From: Helianthus annuus
Taxonomy: Eukaryota > Streptophyta > Magnoliopsida > Asterales > Asteraceae
Direction of reading: 5' to 3'
Length of the DNA stretch: 64,000 bases
Assembly (NCBI RefSeq): GCF_002127325.2
Contig: NC_035438.2
Location: 92,345,448-92,409,447, forward strand
Of the stretch, positions 13,291-24,147 are shown one piece after another. Numbering within the stretch: position 1 is the stretch's first letter; every line of letters begins with the position of its first letter. The notes beneath the pieces were generated by a model. The model was not told the origin of the DNA. It did no database searches and saw only the letters and a program-made list of their open reading frames with translations. The position numbers were made by a program, and so were the translations under genes.

Positions 13291-13574
13291 AAATAAGAAA
13301 TCAAGTGAATCAGATATGGTGAGAATACGGCGATTGTTATATATATCGAGACCATAATGTGGTAAGGGTATCAGTACGTCGCTGTATCATACAATCACAA
13401 ATCAAATAGAGGCTACATCACCCCTGTCAAAAACAATATCACATCAGTGTCACATACATCCAGTACATCAACAAATATCAACAAAAATCAGTATCGTCAG
13501 ATGGTCTCCAAAAGGCTGTGCAGTCACAATCGCGGTCGTCTCACCATCGCCTACCACTATGGTACCAATGAGCC

Positions 13575-15227
13575 CTATGCGGATGGGGGTGGAGGAGGGG
13601 GAAAGTGAGCGTAAAGTAAGCGGCGTAGATGAAGCCAATCCTCCTCCATCGCCTGCTGAGTGCGAATAACAGACGCAATCTGCTGCTCCAAGGTCGTAAG
13701 TCGGGCAGCAAAGTCAGGAGGTAATGATCGAAAAGGCTGAAATGATGAAGATGTCTGACCAAGATATGGACCTAGTGATAACTGAGCTCTCTCGAGCTCC
13801 TGGAGTCGCTGTGTATGGGAATCATGCTGATGGACAAAGGACATCAAGACGTCCTCTATGGTATGTCCCATATGGAATGGATGATATGGATCAGTGGGTG
13901 GCATCGGTGAGGAAGATGACCACAGCAGTGGCGTGCTGGTGGGATCGAATGGTGCTACATGAACAGAAGATGGAACAGGTGTCATCTGAGGCATGTAGGG
14001 CATAGGCATCGGGATGTGCCCAAAGGGGTGGGCTGAAGAGCCCTCTCCAGGCCCTGCTGGAGGTACAAACGGTGGGATCTGAAATGAAAAATCAGTATGA
14101 TGTGCATCAGTGTGGTGTGGTGGAAGCGGTGGAACATCCTCGTCAGCCGGTATCCAACCGTGCTGAGCCTCCTCATCAGGTGGATCCATATGCTCTGCAA
14201 ATAGAGCGTGCTCAGGCTCAATGGGTACAGGATCAAAAGGAGCAATGACAGGATCAACATGATCATCATGATGGTCAACAGGGACGTCAGCAATCAAAGG
14301 TGGGTCAACAAAAGGATCAACAGCATGATCAGCAACTAACAGAGGGGCATCATCAACAGGAAGATCGCCAACAGGCGGGTCAGCCAAAACGGGCTCGACA
14401 GGAATGTCAGCATGTACCAAGTCATGCTCATGTACAGGATCGAGAGCAGCTGCCTGCTCTGGGGCCACGGCAGGCTCCGGGTCGTCAAAAGCCATGTCAA
14501 AATCAAACTCTGGATCAATGGGGTCGATAGGATCAGCAGGATCGACAGGGTCCTCCATATGATGGTCCATAGGAATATACTCAATATCGCGGTCAGGATC
14601 AAATCCTGGAGGAAAAACGGGATCGGAATCCTCAATAACGTCGTGCTCAAATACAAGGCTCGGAATGGGGGCGGCAGAAGATGCCTGATCAGGGTCCGAG
14701 TCATGAACAAAATGCTGAATGCTCACCTCGTGAGACGGAGCAGAAGCCACAGACTCAAAAGAGTCCGGGACTGGTGAGTGGACGGGCGAGTCTCCAGCTG
14801 GGGCATCAGCAATCATCAAGAGACCGCCAGCGGGTAAAGGGGCTGCATCAGGATCCTCGTCCTCAAAAGGCTCGTCCTCGTAGAGATCAATGTCGCCGTC
14901 AGCCTCGGCGTCTAGTAATAGCTCGTGTGCTGGATAAGAAGCAAGAGGAATCGGAGCTGGAATCACAACAAGGGGAAGATACTCAGCAGGATCGCCCTCA
15001 ATAGGCTCATAGGCACCCTCGGGTAAAGCGAAGGGCAAGGAGTCATCAGTATGCTCATCAATGCCGTCGGGTAGAGCGAACGGCTGGAAGTCATCATCAT
15101 CCGTGCTCGAGTAGTCTGAGGTATGCACCTCACGCTCCGATGACACAATGTCATCCGATACTATGGGTAGAGGTCCAGTGGTATCTGAGTCTCCGGTGTC
15201 TGATGTATCCATGTGTCTGTAGCACAA
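13575..15227 (-). CDS. Extra acidic Pro/Asp/His-rich ORF upstream of gag in element A (550 aa)
   Basis: A single open frame from ATG at 15227 to a stop at 13575, on the same strand as gag-pol and between the leader and gag. The N-terminal two thirds are strongly acidic and low complexity, with recurring VDPxxDP-like, DDxP and FALP(D/E)G segments. The middle is rich in His and Pro. The last 100 residues are less biased, with a predicted helix or coiled coil (around QRLQELERAQ and LTTLEQQIASV), and end in PPPPPPSA. No catalytic, zinc-binding or membrane motif is visible. Function is unknown. Acidic ORFs upstream of gag are, as I recall, seen in other Asteraceae gypsy elements, which would make it a lineage-specific accessory protein. 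The reading frame is intact in this young element. Confidence 0.75.
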   Translation of the reverse strand: MCYRHMDTSDTGDSDTTGPLPIVSDDIVSSEREVHTSDYSSTDDDDFQPFALPDGIDEHTDDSLPFALPEGAYEPIEGDPAEYLPLVVIPAPIPLASYPAHELLLDAEADGDIDLYEDEPFEDEDPDAAPLPAGGLLMIADAPAGDSPVHSPVPDSFESVASAPSHEVSIQHFVHDSDPDQASSAAPIPSLVFEHDVIEDSDPVFPPGFDPDRDIEYIPMDHHMEDPVDPADPIDPIDPEFDFDMAFDDPEPAVAPEQAAALDPVHEHDLVHADIPVEPVLADPPVGDLPVDDAPLLVADHAVDPFVDPPLIADVPVDHHDDHVDPVIAPFDPVPIEPEHALFAEHMDPPDEEAQHGWIPADEDVPPLPPHHTDAHHTDFSFQIPPFVPPAGPGEGSSAHPFGHIPMPMPYMPQMTPVPSSVHVAPFDPTSTPLLWSSSSPMPPTDPYHPFHMGHTIEDVLMSFVHQHDSHTQRLQELERAQLSLGPYLGQTSSSFQPFRSLPPDFAARLTTLEQQIASVIRTQQAMEEDWLHLRRLLYAHFPPPPPPSA

Positions 15228-15297
15228 TCACAAGTATGCACAAATAATCAGTAAATCAGGTAATCACATAAGTTACCAAATAATAGTCACATAATTC

Positions 15298-15655
15298 TCC
15301 TAGTCCCACTAGCCTCCCAGCCTCCCAGACTGTCCTTCCTAGTCCCACTAGCCAACTTTCCCAGCCTCCCAGACTGACTCCCTAGTCCCACTAGCAAATT
15401 CTCCCAGCCTCCCAGACTGACTCCCTAGTCCCACTAGCAAACTTTCCCAGCCTCCCAGACTGACTCCCTAGTCCCACTAGCAAACTTTCCCAGCCTCCCA
15501 GACTGACTCCCTAGTCCCACTAGCAAACTTTCCCAGCCTCCCAGACTGACTCCCTAGTCCCACTAGCAAACTACCTCGATCCATTAGATCGAGCATCGGC
15601 CTCCCAGACCGAGCCTCAGTCTCCCAGACCGAGCCTCAGCCTCCCAGACTGAGCC
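15298..15655. repeat. Minisatellite in the 5' leader of element A
   Basis: About six copies of a 43-bp unit (CTAGTCCCACTAGC... CCCAGCCTCCCAGACTGAC) are followed at about 15595-15655 by three copies of a 21-bp unit (CTCCCAGACCGAGCCTCAG). It lies between the primer site and the acidic ORF, so it would be transcribed as part of the leader. CTAGTCCCACTAG is itself an inverted repeat. Confidence 0.88.
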
Positions 15656-15804
15656 TAAAAATAATAAATAAAATATGCTCAACATTTGTTTATAAAAACG
15701 TTTTGGATCTGGACTTAAGTGGTATGCAGAAAAAATGTTTTTCGTGAGAGCCCTAGTGATCATAGTCTAGACTCGAGAAGGAATCCTAGTTCGCTATGAT
15801 CAGA

Positions 15805-15816
15805 GCTCTGATACCA
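15805..15816 (-). other. Element A primer-binding site (initiator tRNA-Met)
   Basis: Minus strand TGGTATCAGAGC, complementary to the 3' end of plant initiator tRNA-Met, lies three bases inside the 5' LTR. Confidence 0.93.
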
Positions 15817-15819
15817 AGC

Positions 15820-18800
15820 TGTCACACCCTGGCTTTGCGGAAGCGTGGTTATTTTGGTGTGACTTCTTAATACCATAGCTTAATCATAACAAGCTATATG
15901 AATTAAAAATATGCAAGATCATCCATTAACAATAAAATAGTAAAACATTGTCTTAACGGGTTAACACCCGACAACCATAAACTTGTCTAACATTACAACC
16001 ACAAACTTAAAATAAACATGATTCAAGGACTGTGACTTGTCCAGGAAAGAGTCACAAGCCTCGAACCCTGGATGACCTCGGGCCTAATGCAGCGGAAAAC
16101 AAGCCATACCGCGCCAGATCGTTAATTTCCTGAAATACATGTAAGTTGAAAAATCAACAATAATGTTGAGCGAGTTCATGCGAAAGTGCGTAAACAAACC
16201 TTTATCTTTATCAAAAACCTGGTATGTAGCAAATAAGGAAAAAGAGATCACCAATGGTTTGCAAGGCCATTGATATGTGTGAAGTGCAAGTAGGGATGAC
16301 TCAAACCTAGCGGATTTATGCGTCGGGCACTAAGTCACCCCGAGGTCCGTTATGCTGGACCTGGGGCTGGGCTCGCTACACCCAGATAGATCTACCGCTC
16401 CTGTCCCTCGGTCCTACTACGAGGATTAATGGCCTCAAGTTGTGCCTACCCACTCACATGATCTGAGTAACAAACCTCCTTACGCTAACCATACCATGTA
16501 TAAACGTATTCATAATCATAGTAACATGTATTTCACCCCCGCAGTTTATAAAACTGAAAACAGTTAAGAGAAAAGGGGGACATGAACTCACAGTGAATGC
16601 GTCTCAATATCAAGTAATCCAAATATCCAAGTGCTGCGCAACGACCTACATGTGCTAATTCTATTAGACGGATGGCCGTGCTTTAGCTTCATAGTTTATA
16701 TTTTTGGGAAACGGTTAGACAACCGTTCCATGTATATACTTGATAACGTATTTTCCTTCCCAAGGATGGGGGAATTAATACATGTGTAATTATATCATTT
16801 TATTAAGTCCCACTTAATACATTTTATTTCTTATTCCAAAAATATAATTATTTTTCTCAAAAATAATATATTCCCTTTTCCACATAATACTTTCCCAAAA
16901 TAATATATTGACAACACATGCGTTTATGAATATTTCCGAATAAAGCGTAAGTTACGTTTTGGCGATTAAGTGGTAATGATAATTACCGTTGTAACTTATA
17001 TTCTTGTCGTATAAGCGTTTGTATTATTTCGGGTTCGACAAGGTTTGTAAATATTATTTTTACTCTAAAAATAATATTTATACATTTTCACAAAATAATC
17101 ATAAACAGTGTTGTGAAAAATATATTTATTGAATAAATATTTATCACGTATAGTTTTTGTGAAAATCTCACCTCCGATTATTTAATAAATAAAGTCATGG
17201 CGAAATATATTTTGAAAACATATCAAAAATAGTCTAATACTTGTAAATAATTCTAAGTGTTAGATTTTAGAAAAATTTCGCCAGAGTTTCCCCTGTAACT
17301 GGAGGTGGCCACGCTTTCAAGCGTATCATTTTCTTTTACAAAATCACTTCAACAATTCTTCAAATCAACCAATCAATTTCCAACACATTAACTCGTAGAC
17401 TAGTATGTAAAATCACATTATTACATGAACTTGTAGTTTTTCTAAAACTATTGTATAGATCTCGTTATATATAGTGGATCTATATATATAATAGTTTAGT
17501 CTTGTAAAAACCCCGTTTTTAGAACAAATCATCCTTTACAACTTCCCGACAATTTTATAAAAATTGTTATTCTGTCGGATCTTTCGTTTCACAAGTGTTT
17601 ATACACTTGTAGTTTATAAAAATCACCTTTGTAAACATATTATCCAACTTATATAAAAAAACATGATTTTCTCGACACTTGGTTCTACGAATGTACCACT
17701 TATACATATGTAGATCGGCTCGTTTTAAATACTATTTTACATGTCAAAACACTTTTACACAAGTTCATGCTTCCCGTGTGGTGGAGTTTCACCTTTTAAC
17801 CCTTGTACAAAAGAAACAAGTGTATGTCAAGATTCGGGATCTTAACAAAGTCGGGTTAAACGATGATAAGAGCCACCACATCGTAGATCGGGCCTCAACA
17901 ATCAACATATTCAAATACTACGACATTTACACAAGACATGACCTTTTATCCAACGATTTTCATGTTTTTAGTAGACTTTTTAGATTCAAAAGGTGGGTTA
18001 CCGACCTTTAACCGTTAAAAATCCTTTTAACCACTTTAGATACGTTCAAGAGTGAGTTTTAAACAATATACCTCTAGCTCGGGGCTAGGGAAGAATCTAG
18101 TCGAAAAAGGCGTGGATAAAAGCAACGTAGCGAGGTCCTTCCACTTCCGTTTGCTTCACGGCTCCTAATATGCAATCCTCGACACTTGAGTGAGCTTGGA
18201 TCGTCAAGACAAAAACTCGAAAATGGAGGTGTGAGTGTGGGTGTGTTCGGCCGAGAGGGAGAGCAAGAGGGAGAGAGAGTGATGGTGAGATGGATGGTGA
18301 TGACAATGTGTGAGTGTGTGTTTATATAGAGGATTCAAGTGCTAACGTCCATCGGTTTCTCGTTCTAGATATCCACAAATCAAATATAATATAATAAAAG
18401 TGTACCCTCCTTGTCCTCCTTGTTGGCCGATTTCATTAGGGTGGTGGGGCCACCCGGTTGGATCTCGATTGTTCAGTTAGAGTTTAGTTTGGTTAAAGTC
18501 GGTTACTTTAGGGATTAACCCCGTTAGTTATTTAATGCGTTATAATGCGGGTGTTAGGGTGATCAGGGACCCTAACTGGCTCAGAAAAATACCAATAACA
18601 TTTATGGCAATATTTTTATGCTCCGGGTATTGTCCGGTTGTTCGGTTGGATAGTAATCCGTTAAAGTGCTTAAGTAATCTTTTAAGCGTCATAAATAATA
18701 TTTTTAGCGACACAATTTATTCTGCAAAGTGTCAGGAATAATTTCTCATGTTTTGGCACTTTATTAATTAGCTAGAAACTAGTATGTTGATAAAAGTGCT

Positions 18801-19202
18801 ATGTTCCGTGCTTAAAGTATGTTTTAGGCACATCCAAATCTCTATATCTTATCCCTAGAGACGTAATCATACAACCCTTGTATACCTACACACACTATGG
18901 GTGTAGTAAAATAATTCTGGCTCATACAGGCCTTTAGAGGCAGTGTTTGCCTGATGCTGGCTATATCAGCATGTTCAATAGGTTATCCGTTCAAATGCTA
19001 CTGTGCCTTTGTGCATCATGTTTGTCACTAAAGTTCGGTAATTAAGTAATGTAGTGACGGAAATCAAAGTATGATGCAGACATGTACAGTTATCAGAAAT
19101 CAAGTAGCAGTTTATCAGCAAACTCAGTAAAGCACAGTAATTAAGCAATAATTAATAGTTAATTAGGTCGTATGGATACCTGGTTTAGTGAGGGTTGTCA
19201 CA
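15820..19202 (-). repeat. Element A 5' LTR
   Basis: A 3383-bp copy of 4751-8134 differing at about ten bases and one A deletion near 17513. It is followed by the CATTA target duplication at 19203-19207. It would drive transcription leftwards. Confidence 0.95.
18321..18329 (-). promoter_or_regulatory. TATA box of the element A 5' LTR
   Basis: Minus strand CTATATAAA, well placed for a transcription start about 30 bases further left in the LTR. The identical box in the 3' LTR is at 7253-7261. Confidence 0.6.
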
Positions 19203-19207
19203 CATTA

Positions 19208-19520
19208 TACTTATATAAGTAATTTTATCTTGAAGCTTATATTAAGGCAAAATTTTTATGTTCAAGTCTAAATATCATTCAGAGTGTTTATCAGATAATA
19301 TTGAGTTTCTAATTCTCGTTTAAACTTAGGTATTATTATAACACCTAATTGCGTAAACAAGTGGCTTAGCTTATATTAAGGCATCTTTTCTTATGTTCAA
19401 GTCTAACTACTATCCGCTGTGCTACCATTTAACAGTAATCTCCTAACTCTTTTTATTTAAGCTTAAGTATTATTATCACAACACTTATAGGCTTAAAGCA
19501 GTGGCTCTAATACCACCTTC
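19208..19520 (-). mobile_element. Element B internal region (5' end), with a duplicated segment and primer site
   Basis: This continues element B on the other side of element A. Two diverged copies of a roughly 130-bp unit (AGCTTATATTAAGGCA... TTATGTTCAAGTCTA) begin at about 19233 and 19369. Minus strand TGGTATTAGAGCC at 19503-19515 is a tRNA-Met primer site with one change, five bases from the LTR. No coding sequence is visible. Confidence 0.7.
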
Positions 19521-21940
19521 TGTCACGACCCCCGACCCCATCTGGCCGGAATCGGTGCCGTGAGCAGTCCAATGGTACCGGTGATTATTTTGAAAAACAT
19601 TGCAGCGGAAATTTCATCAGGACCGTGAGTTAGGAAAAATATCAGAGTTTAGAAACACCGGATTTTATTTAAATAGATGGAATAAATTCCATGTTTTACA
19701 AAGGTAGCTTTTAATAAAAACAGTATTTCTTAATTTGATTTAATTAATAAAATAAGCCACTTCTTGAAGTCCTTTCAGTGCCGGATCCAATCCTTACGCC
19801 AATCTACTGTAATTACCTGAAACGTGTTTTAAAAAGGTTTTGTCAGCGGGAAATACTGAGTGAGTTCATTCAGGTTTTATGAAATGACCCTTAGTTATAA
19901 ATTACAGCATAAGAGCGATTACTATGGCAGTATCTTATTTTATATCTGGCCTTGCCACCCGTGTGACGATGGTCATACCACTATTGGGTCCAGTCACCCA
20001 TTTAGTGACGTTTTGTCACTGTTAGGTCTTATTAGCCTAACCCCGGTTAGGGCTTATTGCCTAACTGTGAGAAATTAGTAATGTGCACAATACCCCACTA
20101 GCCAGCGGTTAAGATAACCACGACTTAATCCCTGTAATTATAACATTTTGAAAATAACTTGGAGTATTGTAAAACAGTTGATAAAAAGAGAATGACTCAC
20201 AAATCAGCATGCAGGATTGAGTCAACAAACTTCTTGATTCTACTTCTTCCGATAATTAATCATGCACTTTATTATTCTGGATCTTCTTATGATTTAATAG
20301 TTTGTTTGATTGTGAGTGTGTAGTCGGAAGTATTTTCGGTAGTTAAACATATAGTTTAACAGAATGGAATACGTATTTGTGTAAAACCCAAATCAAACCT
20401 TAACGGTAGTCACGAGATTCGAACCTTAACGAATTTCACAAAGTGTAACACTTTGGATTCCGTTTACCGAAATCACAAAGTATAGTACTTTGGCATCCAT
20501 TTAACGAACTCTCAAAGTATAATACTTTGGCATCCGTTTAACGAAATTCACAAAGCACAGCACTTCGGTATTCGTTGGATGGTTCATGAATCGATCGGAC
20601 AGAGCATCGCATCGGTGATTATTGGTTAGAACACCAACGTATAGAGAAAAGAAGAAAGAAATGAACAAAGGAAATGAATTCCTAAGCTTCCTATTTATAG
20701 GCAAGAAGTATGAAAGTTCTAGGAAGTTTCCTATAGCTTTTCTAGGAAGTTACTTATGCATCTTCTAGGAAGCTTCCTATTCACTTATATCTATCCTCTT
20801 ACACTTTCTTAGTACCTTCCTTTGATATTATCTATTATATATATGTATATTTATTTATTTAGGTGTTTAATAAATTATGCTTAGCTGATTAATGAATCCT
20901 GCTTAATCTTAATTAATTGTACTTAGCTTAATTAATCTAGTTTAGCTTAATTAATCTGGATTAACTTAATTAATCTTGATTAACTAATTAATTAATCATA
21001 CTTAATTTAATTAATAGATTAATTAATCTACTCAGCTAGCTTAATTGCCAAGTTTATTTAACTATTAAGTATTCTAGCAGTTTCCTGATTACGAGTTCTA
21101 ATTTCTAGACACAATGGAACTCGTATTAGTGTATTAACTCAATTCAACTTTAACGATAATCACGAGATAGGAACCCTCACAACGATTTACAAGTGCAATA
21201 CTTAACAATTCAGCGGATTCACAACGAATGACAGAGTATAGCCTGAGTTCGGACAACACTCAAATATTCAAGTCGAAATCACGATGAATAACAAAGTATA
21301 ACTCAATTTGAGCAACACTCAGACAATCGTTGGATAGTTATAATCGATCGGATAAAGTATCGTACCAGTGATTTAGAGTTATTACCCTAATAACGGGCAG
21401 AGTTTAGGGATTTAGAGGGCAAAATCCCGAGCTATTATTTACAAAAATAAAAGCTGACGGAAAGAAAAGAATTGAACAGCGATCGAGTTAATACCCGGCA
21501 TCGTAGCAGTACCCCGCTACACTAATTAGTGATTTGTGTGTGTACAGCGAATAACTCGACGTCAATTGAGAAATTGAACGTCGTTTGAACAGCAGAAATC
21601 GAATGCCAATGTCTGCTATTTATATACGAAATTTGGCAGGCTTACGGACCGTAAGCCATATCCCTTACGGTCCGTAAGGGAAGCACTCTATTTATAGGCT
21701 GCCTAGGTTCGGGACTAGCCTTGCTGACTTGATGATTTTGACCAATAAGAATTTAAACAACGTTTTATATTGATAATCGTTAGCTAGGGTTTACCCCCTT
21801 TGAGTTTTAGGGGCCCTGATCCTGATTCCGATTGTTCTGGAAATTTTAGGGTTTATGCAGAATCACTTGGGTGTCTCAATTAGGGTTTCCTTATTGGATA
21901 ATTATCATATTAAATATTAATTTTAGTGAGAGTTGTTACA
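19521..21940 (-). repeat. Element B 5' LTR (complete, 2420 bp)
   Basis: On the plus strand it runs TGTCACGACCCCCGACCCC...GAGTTGTTACA. In element orientation it begins TGTAACA and ends GTCGTGACA. Its last 430 bp match 607-1037. The expected target duplication would be 21941-21945 (ATCAC); the partner lies outside the window. Minus-strand TATA boxes are at 21688-21697 and 21616-21626. Confidence 0.88.
21639..21680. repeat. Palindrome pair in the B 5' LTR
   Basis: The same two 19-bp palindromes as at 736-777 (cores ACGGACCGT and ACGGTCCGT), again between the two minus-strand TATA boxes. Both copies are unchanged. Confidence 0.85.
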
Positions 21941-22330
21941 ATCACCTCAACGACAAGTCGAATTTCGCATCGATTTGATTCCAGGCGCCGCGCTTGCAGT
22001 CAATGCACCTTAGCGACTTACTCCTTCGTAGACACAAGGATTGTCAGTGTAACTTTAGTAGTTGATAGAGAAAGAAGATAACAGACCAAGTTTCCCGCTT
22101 TGGGTAACCCCAGTTTTGCTCGTCAAGAAGAAGGACGATAGCTTTCATACGAACATCAAACTACCAGGAGCCGAACGAGTTAACCAACAAGAGTCGGTGA
22201 CTCTTGCTAAGGATTAACGAATTACTTATTTAACTAACTATGAGGATCCAACTACTACTTCACGACTGATCGATGATCGAGTGGCATTAGCTGTGAATTC
22301 AGAAAGAAAGTATACTGGGGAAATTGTGGG
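21941..22330 (+). pseudogene. Element C: decayed gypsy pol fragment
   Basis: Translating the start gives [16 protein letters not shown], matching the linker before RT in element A (residues 549-564 of its polyprotein). Further on, degenerate remnants of the [15 protein letters not shown] and YRELNK blocks can be followed, with stops and small indels. Element B lies directly upstream, so B inserted into the RT region of C and the 5' part of C is outside the window to the left of B. Confidence 0.8.
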
Positions 22331-24134
22331 ACAATAACTTGTTTTAAACTTACACAAAAATGGTGTTTCCTACACGATACACCAAAACAGTTTTACACAG
22401 AATACGAAACTTTGAGAATCTAGAAAACATGTACTTAGGACCTTTGGGAACCCAGGTCCAAACTCGTAAAGGTTGCTTAGGAACCACACCTGTTAACTCA
22501 AGCAAACCCCATTATCCTGACATATATGCTATTTCAATTAACCAAACAGAAAATACTCAAATTTCTTTTGTTAAAATCTTCGCTTTTGCTTCTAGCGAGT
22601 AGATGTTTGCATCTCTACTCCCCTTAATGGTAGTTGCATCGTGTTAATTTACTTCGCTGAGAGCGAACACACATTTGCTTCGATACTTGGTCATTTCTTC
22701 ATACTCATTGTTTCACTACTTGAAAACTTATATGTTACGCATGCACCATTTGCTACGCATGAGGTTTCGTTTCGAATAAACGCTTCATTGAAGTTCACAT
22801 ATTATTTTGTAAAAGCTAATTGTTGGTTTAACCTACATTCTTGAAATTGTTGGCTTCCTTGTTATCAAGTCAACACGCTTTCTTGAGACTTCATTTCTTT
22901 AAAGTTACATTCATGGTTTATCTTCGTAACCATGCTGATACCCTCGTTGATACATACGTTTATTGTCAGGTTACCAAGTTCAATTGCTTGAACTTATCCA
23001 TCTCGCATATTCAATTTAAAACGCCATATGATGTATTGAGAGCATCATATTCAAATTTTTCAAAAGGTCTTTTGTTTCGAGTCGTAGTAGACTTTTTTGG
23101 TCTACGACTCCACTAAATCGTTTGTTGGATTCGACACCTTGTGGTGATGCTTTCACAAAACTGAAGCTTGCGCTAATTTCGTTACGCTCCTCATACACGG
23201 ATTTAATTATTGACTTGCTCTAAATTCGTTTTGATTATCACGATTAAAGCGGTCTCCAGACAGTTGTGTATTAAGGCAATGGTACATAGGTTCATTTCAT
23301 GTCACGATGTACCTCCTAACGATTCTTTCACCGTCGATCGAATGCTTTGCGGTACTTATTACCTTTTTCATCTTCGATCGGAAAGAGTGGCTCATTGATA
23401 TTCTACCTTTAATTGAAAGGTCCGGCTATGCTATTTGAATCAAATCCTCAGGACTGTTTCATTACACTTTCGTTTGATCTCAGGCATGGTGAACTTGTTC
23501 GGTCACCGCTATTATTGAAATATGTCAATTATGACACCTTGTGGTGTCATTACGACTTTGTAGCCTGTGCTAATCATGGACAACCGTCTCATACAAAACT
23601 ACACATGCTTTTGTTTGACTTATCATTTAAACATCCCTAATGCAACTACAAATTAAGACAATAATACACCAGATTCGCTTGTACTTCATTCGGTGTATTT
23701 TCGCAATTCAAGAATGTCAACACACTAATCCTTACCATTTATTTATTCGAAAGTTGACAGATCTTTCTCATATTCAAGTTGTTGATTTTGAGTTGGTGTA
23801 GCGGATACTATGGTTTATGAGAACTAGTTTGCATATTGTGACGACCGACTGTTTGAAGAATCCATTGGTCAAAACTCCTCTTTTGTGGAACCCCTGTTGA
23901 CTAAGATACGCTAGTCTATACATCTATACGTCTCGTGTCCTTTGACATCAAATGCTAGAACACATGCCTTGTAACCATTGGGCTCTTATTGCTAAAATAT
24001 ATCCATGGAATTCACTTGATGTGAATAAGGTTAGATGCGGTTTTGTAGTTACCCCAGTATCATTCATATACATACACGCATAACGAAACCCTAAGGAGTT
24101 AAGGTAGTACAAATTTCGAGTACGAAATTTTCTT
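22331..24134 (+). mobile_element. Element C internal remainder, no recognisable coding
   Basis: Expected to be the rest of pol by position, but stops occur throughout. I could not match any block confidently to RNase H or integrase. ORFs of 60-90 codons here have no recognisable product. Confidence 0.5.
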
Positions 24135-24147
24135 AACAGGGGGAGAA
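24135..24147 (+). other. Element C polypurine tract
   Basis: AACAGGGGGAGAA lies directly before the LTR start TGTGACAACTG, the same layout as in element A. Confidence 0.8.

Larger units (their letters stand above)
4751..19202 (-). mobile_element. Element A: apparently complete Ty3/gypsy chromovirus (Tekay-like)
   Basis: A full-length minus-strand LTR retrotransposon of 14.45 kb. In coding order it has the 5' LTR (19202-15820), primer site, repeat-rich leader, extra acidic ORF, second tandem repeat, gag-pol with a predicted intron, polypurine tract and 3' LTR (8134-4751). The 5-bp target duplication CATTA is present at 4746-4750 and 19203-19207. The two LTRs differ at only about ten positions plus one indel by eye, so insertion was recent. 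It sits inside element B. Lineage is inferred from the C-terminal chromodomain and the overall pol sequence. Confidence 0.93.

Noticed and set aside
12939..13357. Several 60-117 codon ORFs on both strands
   Set aside because: Repeat artefacts of the 41-45 bp tandem array (for example MSQHPMSQ-type periodic peptides).
13724..15154. Several 60-124 codon ORFs antisense to or out of frame with the acidic ORF
   Set aside because: Shadow frames of the biased Asp/Pro-rich coding sequence.
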